A DNA stretch of 64,000 nt from an uncultured Bacteroidota bacterium (GCA_937901965.1 CALGSW010000013.1:62001-126000), one strand, 5' to 3'; shown: positions 8,673 to 17,335, counted from the stretch's first letter. The notes: generated by a model not told the origin, from the sequence alone. Made by a program: numbers and translations.

Positions 8673-9075
8673 ATGCCACAGCGTAAAACTTTATTTGTTT
8701 AATCATTGACAACAGACCGTTTGCCCTTGTGGGCGATAAATTCTCCTCAAGCCCTATCTGCTTTATAAAAGAGAGGTCTGCTTCAATTATCTCCTGAGGA
8801 GTTCTTCCTGAAAATACTCTTACTAACAAAGATATTATCCCTTTTGTTATAATAGCATCGCTGTCAGCCGTAAACCAAATCTTACCATCTGCATAATCTG
8901 CAGCTAACCAAACTCGTGACTGACATCCTTTTATTAGGTTTTTCTCTTCCCGCCCGGAGTCTTTAATAATTGGGAGAGAACGTCCCAAATCAATCAAATA
9001 TTCATATTTATCCAACCAGTCTGTAAAAACTGAGAACTCTTCGACTATTTGCTGTTCTACCTCTTTAATTGACAT
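8653..9075 (-). CDS. sufE: SufE sulfur-acceptor protein
   Basis: SufE takes persulfide sulfur from SufS and stimulates its cysteine desulfurase activity. The 140-residue protein has the acceptor loop KGCQSRVW with Cys51, then FTADSDAIITKGIISLLVRV and a C-terminal GLSMIKQIK-like helix with LSPTRANGL, all family hallmarks. It starts 12 bases after sufS on the same strand, and its end overlaps the DUF59 gene. The scaffold genes sufB, sufC and sufD are not in the window. Confidence 0.94.
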   Translation of the reverse strand: MSIKEVEQQIVEEFSVFTDWLDKYEYLIDLGRSLPIIKDSGREEKNLIKGCQSRVWLAADYADGKIWFTADSDAIITKGIISLLVRVFSGRTPQEIIEADLSFIKQIGLEENLSPTRANGLLSMIKQIKFYAVAFAANKQ

Positions 9076-9087
9076 TTACTAAATATA

Positions 9088-10314
9088 TTATTTTAACATT
9101 TTTATTGCCTTTTGAAGTGCATTAACGAATAACTGTGTCTCATCAATCGTATTATAAGGGAGAAGCGATGCTCTTACCATGCCAGTTAAACCAAATCTTG
9201 TCATCAATGGTTCGCAACACATCATACCGGACCTTACAGCCACCCCCATCTTGTCAAGCAACATTGCAAGATCTGCATGGTGTACACCCTCAACTGCAAA
9301 AGATAATATAGGAAGTTTCTTTTTTGATTTTCCGAATATTTTTAAACCCTCAATATTTTCAAGTCCATCTAGCAAGGCACTTGTTAATGATATCTCCTGA
9401 TTATTTACAAATTCCTTGTCAATTGAACTGACAAATCTAATAGCCTCTCCAAGAGCAGCTACTCCTATGAAGTTAGGAGTTCCGGCTTCAAATTTGAGAG
9501 GCAGGGGGGCATAAGTAGTCCTAGTCAGAGAGACGCTCTCAACCATATCTCCTCCACCCATCCAAGGCCCCATCTGTTCAAGTAACTCCCTTTTACCATA
9601 AAGGATTCCGGTACCGGTAGGTCCATACAGTTTATGCCCTGAAAACACATAAAAATCACAATCCAGATCCTTAACATCCACGTCTCCGTGGACAATACCC
9701 TGAGCACCATCAATTAGTACAACAGCTCCTGATTTATGGGCCCTCTTAATTAATTCTTTAACAGGATTTGAAATCCCCAGAACATTTGAAATGTGGGCGA
9801 CAGATATAATTTTAACCGACCCATCCAGCAAATTATCAAGTTCATCCATTATCCACTCTCCATTCTCATCAACCGGAAGTACTTTAAGTGTCGCGCCACT
9901 TCTGAGACATGCCATTTGCCAGGGAACAATATTTGAATGGTGATCCGCTTCACACACAATTACTGAATCTCCTTTTGATATAAATCTTGTAGTGAAGCTA
10001 TTAGCGACAAGATTCACAGAAGCAGTGGTTCCTGAAGTAAATATTATCTCTTCGGCAGACGAGGCATTAATAAAGTTCTTTACAGTCTCTCTTGCGGATT
10101 CGTATAAAGTTGTACATTTTGCACTCAGTTCATGTACAGCTCTGTGAATGTTTCCATTCGTACCTGAATTCATCTCATTGATAAGAGAAATAACTCTCAG
10201 CGGTTTCTGTGCTGTAGCTCCGTTATCAAAGTAAATCAAATCTTTACCATGAACTTTTTGTTTTAAAGCCGGGAAATTGTCCCTCATCTGAGTTATGTTC
10301 TCAATAGCACTCAT
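9088..10314 (-). CDS. sufS: Cysteine desulfurase SufS
   Basis: A pyridoxal-phosphate enzyme that removes sulfur from cysteine for Fe-S clusters. The PLP lysine is Lys228 in FSGHKLYGPTG; ADHHSNIVPW near residue 124 is also conserved. The active cysteine is in RSGMMCCEPL (366/367), a doubled Cys where many homologues have one. I start it at ATG 10314 (MSAIENITQM, 408 aa). An ATG 39 bases upstream is open in frame but would lie inside the likely promoter box. It leads a leftward run of sufE, the DUF59 gene and folK, and is divergent from ruvA. Confidence 0.95.
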   Translation of the reverse strand: MSAIENITQMRDNFPALKQKVHGKDLIYFDNGATAQKPLRVISLINEMNSGTNGNIHRAVHELSAKCTTLYESARETVKNFINASSAEEIIFTSGTTASVNLVANSFTTRFISKGDSVIVCEADHHSNIVPWQMACLRSGATLKVLPVDENGEWIMDELDNLLDGSVKIISVAHISNVLGISNPVKELIKRAHKSGAVVLIDGAQGIVHGDVDVKDLDCDFYVFSGHKLYGPTGTGILYGKRELLEQMGPWMGGGDMVESVSLTRTTYAPLPLKFEAGTPNFIGVAALGEAIRFVSSIDKEFVNNQEISLTSALLDGLENIEGLKIFGKSKKKLPILSFAVEGVHHADLAMLLDKMGVAVRSGMMCCEPLMTRFGLTGMVRASLLPYNTIDETQLFVNALQKAIKMLK

Positions 10315-10339
10315 TGTAAGATTATTCAGTGGATTAATG

Positions 10340-10370
10340 ATTGATTCCTGCAAAATTAAACATAAATTTG
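10340..10370 (+). promoter_or_regulatory. Candidate promoter of ruvA
   Basis: ATTG (10340-10343), 19 bases, then TAAATTTG (10363-10370) fits the TTTG-N19/20-TAnnTTTG consensus with one mismatch. Predicted initiation is about 19 bases before the ruvA ATG. Confidence 0.45.
10351..10358 (-). promoter_or_regulatory. Candidate -7 box for sufS
   Basis: On the minus strand TAATTTTG fits TAnnTTTG and would place initiation about 30 bases before ATG 10314. It overlaps the divergent ruvA promoter, so the two genes share one short control region. Confidence 0.35.
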
Positions 10371-10393
10371 CAAGAATAGTTTAATAACGGACA

Positions 10394-10984
10394 ATGTACG
10401 ATTACATAAAAGGAGAGGTTGCCGAAATTGGCCCTACAGAGGTAGTTGTGGATACTGGAATCTTCGGATATAAACTTCAGATATCTCTTCAGACATATTC
10501 AAAGCTGCAGGCAGGCTTAACTGTAAAACTCTATATTCACCACCACCTCAGAGAAGATGTAGAGCTGATGTATGGCTTTTTTGACAAGGATGAACGTTCA
10601 ATTTTCCAGCATTTGATAGAGGTCTCCGGAATTGGTCCGAATACTGCAAGGATGATGTTATCATCTATGACTTCTGAAGAGATAAGAAACGCAATAATTA
10701 CAGGTGATATAAACAGGCTAAAGAGTATTAAGGGCATTGGTCTTAAAACTGCTCAGAGGCTTCTTATTGAGCTAAAGGACAAAATTGTAAAGGGTGCTGG
10801 TGGTGCTGTAATAACAGGCTCCATTTCAAATTTCTCAGATAACAGACGCGACGAGGCTGTTTCTGCTCTTATTCTTCTTGGCTTTAGTAAAGCAAATGTT
10901 GAAAAGGTTATTGATTCAATTCTAAGAGAAAATCCGTCATCTGCTCTTGAAGAGCTGATAAAGCTATCCCTTAAAAGATTATAG
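10394..10984 (+). CDS. ruvA: Holliday junction branch migration protein RuvA
   Basis: RuvA tetramers bind Holliday junctions and load the RuvB motor. The 196-residue protein has an N-terminal OB fold (MYDYIKGEVAEIGPTEVVVDTG), two helix-hairpin-helix motifs (HLIEVSGIGPNTARMMLS near residue 75 and LKSIKGIGLKTAQRLLIEL near 110), and a C-terminal RuvB-binding three-helix domain (residues about 150-196). It stands alone here; ruvB is about 20 kb away at 30.2-31.2 kb, a separation common in Bacteroidota. Confidence 0.96.
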   Translation: MYDYIKGEVAEIGPTEVVVDTGIFGYKLQISLQTYSKLQAGLTVKLYIHHHLREDVELMYGFFDKDERSIFQHLIEVSGIGPNTARMMLSSMTSEEIRNAIITGDINRLKSIKGIGLKTAQRLLIELKDKIVKGAGGAVITGSISNFSDNRRDEAVSALILLGFSKANVEKVIDSILRENPSSALEELIKLSLKRL

Positions 10985-11001
10985 TTTTCAATTATTTTAA
11001 A

Positions 11002-11009
11002 TAAATTTG
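11002..11009 (+). promoter_or_regulatory. Candidate -7 box for gcvH
   Basis: TAAATTTG matches TAnnTTTG and lies 22 bases before the gcvH ATG. No convincing -33 TTTG is seen. Confidence 0.35.
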
Positions 11010-11031
11010 CATCAAATTTAATAACAAAATT

Positions 11032-11409
11032 ATGAGCATACCTACAAATCTTAAGTACAGCAAAGACCACGAATGGGTACTTGTTGATGGTGATATCGCA
11101 ACAATAGGAATCACCGAATTTGCCCAGGGACAATTGGGCGACATTGTTTTCGTTGACATTCAGACTGAAGGAGAAACACTTTCAGCAGGAGACGTATTTG
11201 GAGCAATTGAGGCTGTTAAAACAGTAGCCGACGGACTGATGCCTGTTTCAGGAGAGATTGTGGAAGTTAACGGAGAACTTGAGAGTGCCCCTGAATCAGT
11301 AAATAAAGATCCTTACGGTGCAGGTTGGATGATTAAGGTAAAACTTACAAATCCATCAGAGATTGAAGAACTTATGGATGCTGCTGCATACGAAGCATTT
11401 ATTGCATAA
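11032..11409 (+). CDS. gcvH: Glycine cleavage system H protein
   Basis: The H protein carries the aminomethyl group of glycine on a lipoyl arm between the P, T and L proteins. The 125-residue protein has the lipoyl-lysine motif FGAIEAVKTVADGLMPVSG with Lys63, and YGAGWMIKVKL near the C-terminus. None of gcvP, gcvT or lpd is in the window, so it is an orphan gcvH; H proteins can also serve in lipoate relay. It is flanked by its own promoter box and a strong terminator, so it is probably a single-gene unit. Confidence 0.96.
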   Translation: MSIPTNLKYSKDHEWVLVDGDIATIGITEFAQGQLGDIVFVDIQTEGETLSAGDVFGAIEAVKTVADGLMPVSGEIVEVNGELESAPESVNKDPYGAGWMIKVKLTNPSEIEELMDAAAYEAFIA

Positions 11410-11429
11410 TTTTTTACGAACCTTTTAAA

Positions 11430-11462
11430 AGAGCACTCTTATGATAGAGTGCTCTTTTTTTT
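11430..11462 (+). terminator. Rho-independent terminator after gcvH
   Basis: AGAGCACTCT and AGAGTGCTCT form a perfect 10-bp stem around TATGAT, followed at once by a run of Ts. Confidence 0.92.
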
Positions 11463-11516
11463 GAGTTGGTCAAATTATATTTTTTAAATTTACGAACACT
11501 AACAAATAATTCTAAA

Positions 11517-12539
11517 ATGAAACACAGTTTTGGAAGTGATAACCACTCCGGTGTTGCTCCGGAGATTATTGAAGCCATTATCAGTGCAAATAATCAATTT
11601 CAAGTTGCATACGGTGAGGATGACTATACTAAAACAGCCACAAAAACATTTAAAAAGATTCTTGGAGACTCTGCAATACCATTTTTCGTTTTTAATGGCA
11701 CCGGGGCAAATATACTAGCCTTAAAAGCGCTTACAAACTCATATAATTCCATACTGTGCCCGGATAGTGCACATATAAACATGGATGAATGCGGAGCTCC
11801 GGAAAAGTTGACAGGAGCTAAACTCATCCCTCTTCCAACTATAGATGGAATGGTTTCACCGGATGTTGTGAAGAGAGAGCTCAAAGGATTCGGCTTTCAA
11901 CATCACTCACAGCCTAAAGTACTGTCAATTTCACAGCCCACTGAACTGGGAACACTATACAAACCTCAAGATATAAAAGCACTTGCAGACTTGATTCATA
12001 GCTATGGCGGTTATCTTCACGTTGATGGCTCCAGAATTTCCAATGCCGCTGCTTCGCTGGATTTGCCCATTAAGGAGTTCATTACAGACCAAGGTGTTGA
12101 TGCTCTTTCATTTGGAGGAACTAAGAATGGATTGCTTATGGGTGAGGCTGTTGTCTTTTTTAGAGAAGAGCTCGCCCGGGATTTTGTTTATATCAGGAAA
12201 CAAGGTGCTCAACTATTCTCAAAAAACAGATTTATTGCTGCTCAGTTTGATGCATACCTAAGGGATGGGCTGAACATCAGATTGGCTTCACACTCAAACG
12301 CTATGGCTAAATACCTTGAAAGTGAACTAAAAGGGATTAAGGGCGTTGTAATCTCAAGACCCGTTGAGACAAACGTTGTGTTTGCTGTGATACCTTCAGA
12401 TTTGTGCGACAAACTTATGAAAAAACACTACTTTTATGTGTGGAATGAAGAGAGTGGAGAGGTCAGGTGGATGTGCTCCTTCAACACAAAAAAGGAGGAT
12501 ATTGATAATTTTGTAGCTGATATCAAATCTTTATTATAA
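11517..12539 (+). CDS. ltaE: Low-specificity L-threonine aldolase-type PLP enzyme
   Basis: A fold-type I PLP enzyme that likely splits threonine or allo-threonine to glycine and acetaldehyde. The 340-residue protein starts MKHSFGSDNHSGVAPEI, has YGEDDYT (residues 32-38), the LHVDGSRISNA cofactor motif near 168-177, and the PLP lysine Lys203 in SFGGTKNG. These are typical of the beta-eliminating lyase/threonine aldolase family. I use ATG 11517; a TTG 51 bases upstream has no homologous sequence. Glycine made here could feed the glycine cleavage system whose H protein is upstream, although a terminator separates the two. Confidence 0.9.
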   Translation: MKHSFGSDNHSGVAPEIIEAIISANNQFQVAYGEDDYTKTATKTFKKILGDSAIPFFVFNGTGANILALKALTNSYNSILCPDSAHINMDECGAPEKLTGAKLIPLPTIDGMVSPDVVKRELKGFGFQHHSQPKVLSISQPTELGTLYKPQDIKALADLIHSYGGYLHVDGSRISNAAASLDLPIKEFITDQGVDALSFGGTKNGLLMGEAVVFFREELARDFVYIRKQGAQLFSKNRFIAAQFDAYLRDGLNIRLASHSNAMAKYLESELKGIKGVVISRPVETNVVFAVIPSDLCDKLMKKHYFYVWNEESGEVRWMCSFNTKKEDIDNFVADIKSLL

Positions 12540-12555
12540 CCTAAACAAAAATATT

Positions 12556-14328
12556 ATGGCAGTAACAAGAGTTTTCGACCTTCTGGAGCAGTTGGTAGAA
12601 AAATATCCAAAAGATGACATATTGAGCAGAAAGAGCTCTGGAAAATGGATAAAATACTCATCTAAAAGTTATTATGAACATTCTCATCTTGTAGCATATG
12701 CTATGATGTCAATGGGATTTGGCAAAGAAGATAAGTTAATAACCATTATGCCGAATCGTCCTGAATGGAATTTTATTGACATGGGATTAATGATGGCAGG
12801 GTTGGTACACGTACCTGTATACACAACTTTAAGCCATGATGACTATCTCCATATTTTCAACCATAGTGATGCAAAGGCTATTTTTATTGGAAATGAAAGC
12901 CTTGCTAAAAAGATAATCCCAATACTAAAAAAGGTTGAAAGGGATATCAAGATCTTTACAATTGATCCCGTTGAAGGATATCTCTCTATTGAGCAGATTT
13001 ATGCTATTGGAAAGGATAATGCTGATATATATAAATCTGCTGTTGAAAAAGTTAAGGCAGAAACCAATGAGAATGAAGTTGCAACAATCATCTACACTTC
13101 CGGAACAACAGGAACTCCAAAGGGTGTTATGCTTTCTCACAAAAACTTGGTTTTCAATTTTATTGGAACAGCCGTTCAGCAGATCAGGGACCACAGACAT
13201 AAAATGCTCAGCTTCCTCCCTCTTTGCCATATTTATGAAAGGGGCATGAATTACGACTATCAATACTTGGGTATAAGCATATATTATGCAGAGAGCCTTT
13301 CTACAATTGCAGCAGATCTTGCAGATAGCAAAGCCGATGGTTTTTGTGCAGTACCACGAGTATTGGAGATGATGTATTCAAAACTTGAAGCAGCTGGTAA
13401 AGATCTGGATGGCATTAAAAAGGTAATATACAAATGGGCATTCAAAATTGCTACTAAATTTGACTACACAAAAAACAGCGTTCTCTATAAGATGCAGTAT
13501 GCAATTGCAGACAAACTTGTCTACAGCAAATGGAGGGAAAAACTAGGTGGCAAAGAGATGCTAGTAGTTTCCGGGGGTTCTGCAATACAGGCAAAGATTA
13601 TTAGGCTCTTTACCGCAGCAAAGATGTACATTTTTGAAGGTTATGGCATGACAGAGGCCTCTCCTGTGATTGCAGTAAATAATCCTAAAGAGATGATTAT
13701 TAAGATTGGGACTGTTGGTAAGCGAATGGAGGGAACAGAGATGATGATTGCAGAGGATGGGGAGATTCTGACTCGCGGTCCACATGTAATGCTCGGCTAC
13801 TATAAAGATCCTGAATACACAAAACAGGTTATTGATGAAGATGGATGGCTTCATACCGGTGATATAGGTGTAATGGTTGACAAAATATTTCTTAAAATTA
13901 CTGACCGTAAAAAAGAGATATTCAAACTATCTGCTGGCAAATATATTGCCCCTCAAGTCATTGAAAACATGCTGAAAGAATCTTCATATATTGAAAACTG
14001 CATGGTAGTTGGAGAAAATCAGAAGTTTGCTTCAGCTCTTATTATTCCTGATATAAACAAACTGCACTTCTGGGCAGCCAAGAATAAAATTCAATTCGCA
14101 GATAACAAGGATCTTATCGCAAATCCGGAGGTAATCAAAAAGATTAATCGTGAAATTGAAAAGGTGAACCAAAAACTTGCCGCTCATGAACAAATAAAAA
14201 GGGCTAAAATAATTTTGGATGAATGGACACCATTAAACGACATGCTGTCACAAACTCTAAAACTAAAAAGGAACAAAATAAAGGCAAAATATTCTGACAC
14301 AATTGCCGAAATATACAAAAATGAATAG
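12556..14328 (+). CDS. Long-chain fatty acid--CoA ligase (AMP-forming)
   Basis: A 590-residue member of the ANL superfamily that activates fatty acids through an acyl-AMP. Motifs in order: TIIYTSGTTGTPKGVMLSHK (P-loop, near residue 180), FEGYGMTEASPV (near 360), GWLHTGDIG (near 430) and ITDRKKEIFKLSAGKYIAP with the hinge and catalytic lysine region. Length and motif spacing fit the FAA1/FadD15-like long-chain group; chain-length preference cannot be read. It starts 16 bases after ltaE and is followed by a GNAT gene on the same strand. Confidence 0.92.
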   Translation: MAVTRVFDLLEQLVEKYPKDDILSRKSSGKWIKYSSKSYYEHSHLVAYAMMSMGFGKEDKLITIMPNRPEWNFIDMGLMMAGLVHVPVYTTLSHDDYLHIFNHSDAKAIFIGNESLAKKIIPILKKVERDIKIFTIDPVEGYLSIEQIYAIGKDNADIYKSAVEKVKAETNENEVATIIYTSGTTGTPKGVMLSHKNLVFNFIGTAVQQIRDHRHKMLSFLPLCHIYERGMNYDYQYLGISIYYAESLSTIAADLADSKADGFCAVPRVLEMMYSKLEAAGKDLDGIKKVIYKWAFKIATKFDYTKNSVLYKMQYAIADKLVYSKWREKLGGKEMLVVSGGSAIQAKIIRLFTAAKMYIFEGYGMTEASPVIAVNNPKEMIIKIGTVGKRMEGTEMMIAEDGEILTRGPHVMLGYYKDPEYTKQVIDEDGWLHTGDIGVMVDKIFLKITDRKKEIFKLSAGKYIAPQVIENMLKESSYIENCMVVGENQKFASALIIPDINKLHFWAAKNKIQFADNKDLIANPEVIKKINREIEKVNQKLAAHEQIKRAKIILDEWTPLNDMLSQTLKLKRNKIKAKYSDTIAEIYKNE

Positions 14329-14352
14329 CTAACACCTTAATCATTAAGCCTT

Positions 14353-15240
14353 TTGAATACAATTAAAGCAACTAATAAAGACAAGGAAGCCATATTTAAT
14401 ATATGGCTCTCTTGTTTTACTGATGATGAGAGCTATATACGCACTTATCTTGAGTATTGCTTCCCTCATACTACAACTCTTTTACTAGGCGATGAAAAGA
14501 GCGGATATGTTTCTGTGATTTCAATCATTCCCTCATATTTTTCAAAGAACAACAGAGTATTAAAAGGTGGATACCTTTATGGAGTTGGTACATTACCTGC
14601 CCACCGCGGGATGTCCTACTCCTCCAGGCTTATAGAACAAGCGAAAGACCTCTTGATATCAGAAGGATATGATTATTTTATCGTCAAACCGGCTTCAGAC
14701 TCTCTGTTTGAACTATATAGACGATTTGGTTTTACAAAACCCATTTATAAAACAAATTTCACTATTTCACAACCGGCAGAATCTGAAAGAGATTTATTCA
14801 AAAACTCTTCTGAGCAATATAAAATCAAATATGCAGACATTACTGATGTAGAAACACTTTTCAGCTCCAGGGAAAAATATCTGTCCAGGACTAACTTCCT
14901 ATGGCCCATAGAGGTGCTCTCATATTCATTCCGTGAAATCCTAAACAGGGAGGGATATATATTAATAAGTGAAACTACCGGAGATTACTGCACAGGATAC
15001 CCATCAGAGGCAAAAGATACACTACAAATTCTTGAGTCAACAACACATCCGGACAGGATAGCTTATCTCTTTGCAGATAAAATTCAAAAGATATATCCAC
15101 AAAAAAATCGCTGGGTTATTGATGCCCCTTTTAATTCAAATACCAACAAAGAGCGAACCCTTTCTGCTCTACTTATGGAATTAAAACCCGGCACATACTC
15201 TCTATGCAGTGATCTAAACTTATCCCTACCAATGGAGTAA
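14353..15240 (+). CDS. GNAT family N-acetyltransferase, probable TTG start
   Basis: A 295-residue acetyltransferase. An N-terminal GNAT fold (about residues 1-135) contains LYGVGTLPAHRGMSYSSRLI, the acetyl-CoA loop with R-G-x-x-x-S in place of the common Q/R-x-x-G-x-G/A. The C-terminal half (about 140-295) resembles the sterol-carrier-like ends of Eis-type proteins only in position. An in-frame stop sits 15 bases upstream of the TTG at 14353 and there is no ATG between, so translation most likely begins at TTG, giving MNTIKATNKDKEAI. Substrate unknown. It follows the acyl-CoA ligase by 24 bases. Confidence 0.85.
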   Translation: MNTIKATNKDKEAIFNIWLSCFTDDESYIRTYLEYCFPHTTTLLLGDEKSGYVSVISIIPSYFSKNNRVLKGGYLYGVGTLPAHRGMSYSSRLIEQAKDLLISEGYDYFIVKPASDSLFELYRRFGFTKPIYKTNFTISQPAESERDLFKNSSEQYKIKYADITDVETLFSSREKYLSRTNFLWPIEVLSYSFREILNREGYILISETTGDYCTGYPSEAKDTLQILESTTHPDRIAYLFADKIQKIYPQKNRWVIDAPFNSNTNKERTLSALLMELKPGTYSLCSDLNLSLPME

Positions 15241-15249
15241 CACATTTAG

Positions 15250-15263
15250 GTTCCTCGTGGAAC
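15250..15263. promoter_or_regulatory. parS-like palindrome between the acetyltransferase gene and mnmG
   Basis: GTTCCTCGTGGAAC differs by one base from a perfect GTTCCACGTGGAAC palindrome, close to ParB-binding parS sequences. It lies between convergent genes. With flanking bases it also forms a 6-bp hairpin (GGTTCC-TCGT-GGAACC), so a weak terminator is an alternative. An identical 14-mer occurs at 15736. Confidence 0.4.
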
Positions 15264-15272
15264 CCGGAGTTG

Positions 15273-17327
15273 TCATCTACCAAAATATACTAACAAAATT
15301 GAAATATCCGCCGGAGATACCCCGGGAATTCTTGAGGCTTGAGAGATTGTCTTAGGTCTGTGTTTTTCAAGCTTTTGGCGCGATTCTGTAGAAAGAGATT
15401 TTAGCGAAGAGTAGCTAAAATTTTCTGGAATTTTGACCTCTTCAAGTTTTAGTATTTTTTCAGCAATTCTCTTTTCCCTGTCAATATAACCCTTGTACTT
15501 TACAAATATTTCAGCCGAAACAAGAACATCAGACATAAACAAGCTGTAAGCAATTTCTGCATCCTTATTGCTTTTGCCTTCATATGGAAGTGTAGCCTGA
15601 TTTGCCAATAACCTTTGAATTAAATCAACAAGGTCAAAAGCCTTATTAATTAAGATTTTATCATCATCCACATTAGCCAATAGTGCTCCGAAAAATATTG
15701 TATTGATGCTCTCTTTATATGGAGAGGTTTCAACTGTTCCTCGTGGAACATTTTGCAAGAGTGAGCGTATTTCTACCTGTGGTCTTGTTAAAATTTCGGA
15801 TAGCTTTTTCTTTTGTGAAATTTCTGTTGACTTAGATTCTTTTAAATATAAATTAATATCCTCCGGGGCTATTGTGGTTGAATCAAGGAACGAGATTAAC
15901 GTTTTTACATAATTATACTTCATTCTGAGAAGCTCAAGCCTGTCTGCTGATGCAAGCCCTACAGAGAAGCCTTTCTCTGTAAGTCTTAAGTCTGCATTAT
16001 CCTGTCTTAGTAAAATCCGGTACTCTGCTCTTGATGTAAACATTCTATAAGGCTCGTCTACACCTTTTGTAACCAAATCATCAATTAAAACTCCAATGTA
16101 TGCTTCATCTCTCTTAAGGATCAGTGGCTCAGTAGAATTTAGTTTCAAATGAGCATTTATTCCTGCCATTAGTCCCTGCGCTGCTGCCTCTTCGTAACCT
16201 GTAGTGCCATTTATTTGTCCGGCAAAATAGAGATTGCTTACAAGCTTTGTCTCCAGTGTGTGGTGAAGTTGTGTGGGTGGAAAATAATCATACTCTACAG
16301 CGTAGGCTGGTCTGAAAATTATAATGTTTTCAAATCCAGGAATAGCTCTCAGTGCTTTGTACTGAATATCCAATGGCAGAGATGACGAGAAACCCTGAAG
16401 ATAGTACTCATTTGTATTCCATCCCTCGGGTTCAAGAAATAGCTGATGAGAAGTTTTGTCTGAAAATGTTTTTAACTTGTCCTCAATACTTGGACAGTAC
16501 CGAGGTCCTCGTCCTGAAATCTTACCTGAAAAAAGAGGAGAAAACTCAAACCCTTCTTTCAAGATATCGTGGACCTCCTGGTTTGTATGAACCATATAAC
16601 ATGAAAGCTGGGAAGTATCGGATTGAATTGGAGATGGCTTTGCGAGAAAAGAAAATCTCTCAGGATTATCATCCCCATTTTGAATTTCAAGTTTTGTCAA
16701 ATCTACAGATCTTGCGTCAATCCGTGGAGGTGTTCCGGTTTTCATTTTGTCAACCTCAAAGCCAAGACTAAACAACTGTTCGGACAGATGCATAGCGGAT
16801 GGCTCCCCTACTCTTCCTCCCAAAGCAGTGTTTTGACCAATGTACAGCTTACCATTTAAAAAAGTACCCGCTGTTAGAATTACGGCATTTGAATAGAACA
16901 TCGCCCCCAATTCAGTTACAACTCCCTTAATTGAGTTGCCATCAAAAATAAACTGAGTTACCGTATCCTGCCACAAATTCAGGTTAGGAGTGTTTTCCAG
17001 AATATATCGCCAGTTAAGAGAAAAATGTTGCCTGTCGCATTGCGCCCTAGGACTCCACATAGCAGGACCTTTAGAGCGATTTAGCATTCTGAATTGAATT
17101 GTGCTTGAATCAGTTACCAAGCCGGTACATCCGCCCAATGCATCTATCTCTCTTACTATCTGACCTTTAGCTATACCTCCTATTGCTGGATTACACGACA
17201 TTTGTGCTATTTTACCCATATCCATCGTAAGGAGCAAGACTTTTGATCCCATTCTTGCGGCAGCATGCGCAGCTTCACAACCGGCATGTCCGGCACCTAT
17301 AACAATTATATCGTAGTTTTCTCTCAT
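15273..17327 (-). CDS. mnmG: tRNA uridine-5-carboxymethylaminomethyl(34) synthesis enzyme MnmG
   Basis: MnmG (GidA) works with MnmE to modify U34 of several tRNAs using FAD, NADH and folate. The FAD site VIGAGHAGCEAAHAAA is at residues 9-24, followed by MSCNPAIGGIAKGQIVREID. GTPPRIDARSVDL and the C-terminal ISQASRIPGVSPADISILLV are family signatures. At 684 residues it is about 55 longer than the usual near-630. The excess falls between ILTRPQVEIRSLL and FVKYKGYID (roughly residues 525-585). That segment begins with NVPRGT, encoded by a parS-like 16-mer. ybeY lies 8 bases upstream on the same strand. Confidence 0.95.
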   Translation of the reverse strand: MRENYDIIVIGAGHAGCEAAHAAARMGSKVLLLTMDMGKIAQMSCNPAIGGIAKGQIVREIDALGGCTGLVTDSSTIQFRMLNRSKGPAMWSPRAQCDRQHFSLNWRYILENTPNLNLWQDTVTQFIFDGNSIKGVVTELGAMFYSNAVILTAGTFLNGKLYIGQNTALGGRVGEPSAMHLSEQLFSLGFEVDKMKTGTPPRIDARSVDLTKLEIQNGDDNPERFSFLAKPSPIQSDTSQLSCYMVHTNQEVHDILKEGFEFSPLFSGKISGRGPRYCPSIEDKLKTFSDKTSHQLFLEPEGWNTNEYYLQGFSSSLPLDIQYKALRAIPGFENIIIFRPAYAVEYDYFPPTQLHHTLETKLVSNLYFAGQINGTTGYEEAAAQGLMAGINAHLKLNSTEPLILKRDEAYIGVLIDDLVTKGVDEPYRMFTSRAEYRILLRQDNADLRLTEKGFSVGLASADRLELLRMKYNYVKTLISFLDSTTIAPEDINLYLKESKSTEISQKKKLSEILTRPQVEIRSLLQNVPRGTVETSPYKESINTIFFGALLANVDDDKILINKAFDLVDLIQRLLANQATLPYEGKSNKDAEIAYSLFMSDVLVSAEIFVKYKGYIDREKRIAEKILKLEEVKIPENFSYSSLKSLSTESRQKLEKHRPKTISQASRIPGVSPADISILLVYFGR
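15735..15750. promoter_or_regulatory. parS-like site inside mnmG
   Basis: TGTTCCTCGTGGAACA is one base away from a perfect 16-bp palindrome and has the length and inner CGTG pattern of ParB-binding parS sites. It is the same core 14-mer as at 15250, 486 bases away. It encodes NVPRGT at about residues 526-531 of MnmG. Confidence 0.5.
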
Positions 17328-17335
17328 TCGTAAAT

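Noticed and set aside
10315..10353. Thirteen extra N-terminal residues on SufS
   Set aside because: The region contains the likely sufS -7 box and the extra residues match nothing in SufS.
15250..15263. Reading the palindrome at 15250 only as a terminator
   Set aside because: The stem is just 6 bp without a T-run, and the identical core recurs inside mnmG, so a binding site is more likely.
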